Below are positions 5,406 through 5,670 of a DNA stretch of 5,670 bases, piece after piece. A program made the position numbers and the translations under genes. Within the stretch, counting starts at the first letter, position 1. Every line of letters begins with the position of its first letter. This stretch comes from Deinococcus sp. (GTDB lineage Bacteria > Deinococcota > Deinococci > Deinococcales > Deinococcaceae), in assembly GCA_028287665.1 (NCBI GenBank), contig JAQBPF010000164.1:1-5670 (forward strand), read 5' to 3'. Below the pieces are notes generated by a model. It ran no database searches. It had not been told where the DNA came from and saw nothing but the letters and a program-made list of their open reading frames with translations.

Positions 5406-5670
5406 CTACCGCAACGGCTCGCGCGTGGCCTGCTGCAAGCCGATGCGGTCGGTCAGAATAATTCGGCGGTAGCCCAGATCCAACAGGCCGCGTGTGCGGA
5501 AGTCGCCCAGCAATTTGGTAATCGTTTCGCGGGTGCTGCCCACCACATGCGCCAGATCCTGATGAGACACGCGCTCACGCAGGGCCAGTGTGCCGCCTTC
5601 GGGCCAGGGGCCTTCACGTTCGGCCAGGTTCAGCAGGGCCAACGCCAGGCGCTGAGACACTTCCAGAAAG
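5406..5670 (-). CDS. CRP/FNR-family transcriptional regulator, C-terminal part (5' end outside window)
   Basis: About 87 C-terminal residues are present. The frame stays open through the window edge, so the internal GTG/ATG-like positions near 5660 are not the true start. The visible part begins FLEVSQRLALALLNLAERE, the end of the dimerisation helix and the start of the DNA-binding domain. It continues into a winged helix-turn-helix: VSHQDLAHVVGSTRETITKLL is the HTH, with RET-x-x-K in the recognition helix as in CRP/FNR proteins, and GLLDLGYRRIILTD is the wing. The N-terminal cyclic-nucleotide-like sensor domain is not in view, so the effector (cAMP, an iron-sulphur cluster or other) is unknown. 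Deinococcus has several such proteins, including the stress regulator DdrI, and I cannot tell which this is. It lies upstream of bshC on the same strand, with 363 bases between. Confidence 0.92.
   Translation of the reverse strand, partial: FLEVSQRLALALLNLAEREGPWPEGGTLALRERVSHQDLAHVVGSTRETITKLLGDFRTRGLLDLGYRRIILTDRIGLQQATREPLR

Noticed and set aside
5406..5660. Treating the regulator as a small complete 84-residue protein.
   Set aside because: The frame continues upstream through the window edge with residues that fit the CRP/FNR dimerisation helix, so the gene is cut by the window, not short.

Overview
The window looks like ordinary chromosome from a GC-rich bacterium, most likely a Deinococcus or close relative. 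Three things suggest this: a bacillithiol cysteine ligase (BshC) with Deinococcus-like, alanine- and arginine-rich composition; a zinc-type HemB; and a probable leaderless promoter in which a TANNNT -10 box sits six bases from the hemB start codon, an arrangement common in Deinococcus. The genus is an inference from these features, not a database match.

Layout. Bases 1-92 probably hold the last codons of an upstream + strand gene. Then comes a two-gene + strand unit: hemB (156-1163, porphobilinogen synthase, haem biosynthesis) and, two bases after its stop codon, a CDKN3-like cysteine phosphatase (1166-1723). A gene-poor stretch (1724-2489) follows. It holds a bulged hairpin, a convincing rho-independent terminator at 2164-2193 with no recognised gene in front of it, and a good promoter for the next gene. 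That gene (2490-3284, +) encodes a secreted family 3 solute-binding protein with no permease or ATPase gene beside it. Its base composition is visibly less GC-rich than its neighbours.

On the - strand, bshC (5042-3486) converges on the binding-protein gene across about 200 bases. A second gene-free stretch (5043-5405) contains stacked GC-rich inverted repeats that resemble a dispersed intergenic repeat. The window ends inside a - strand CRP/FNR-type regulator (5406 to beyond 5670), of which only the C-terminal DNA-binding part is present.

Working together: hemB and the phosphatase are probably co-transcribed and translationally coupled. The other genes look like separate transcription units. 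BshC makes the thiol bacillithiol, and a CRP/FNR-type regulator lies upstream on the same strand, but nothing in the sequence shows that one controls the other. I do not see a clear new multi-gene system. The items most worth a second look are the unexplained terminator and possible RNA or small ORF at 1724-2195, the altered phosphatase P-loop in a gene coupled to hemB, and the repeat cluster at 5227-5402.
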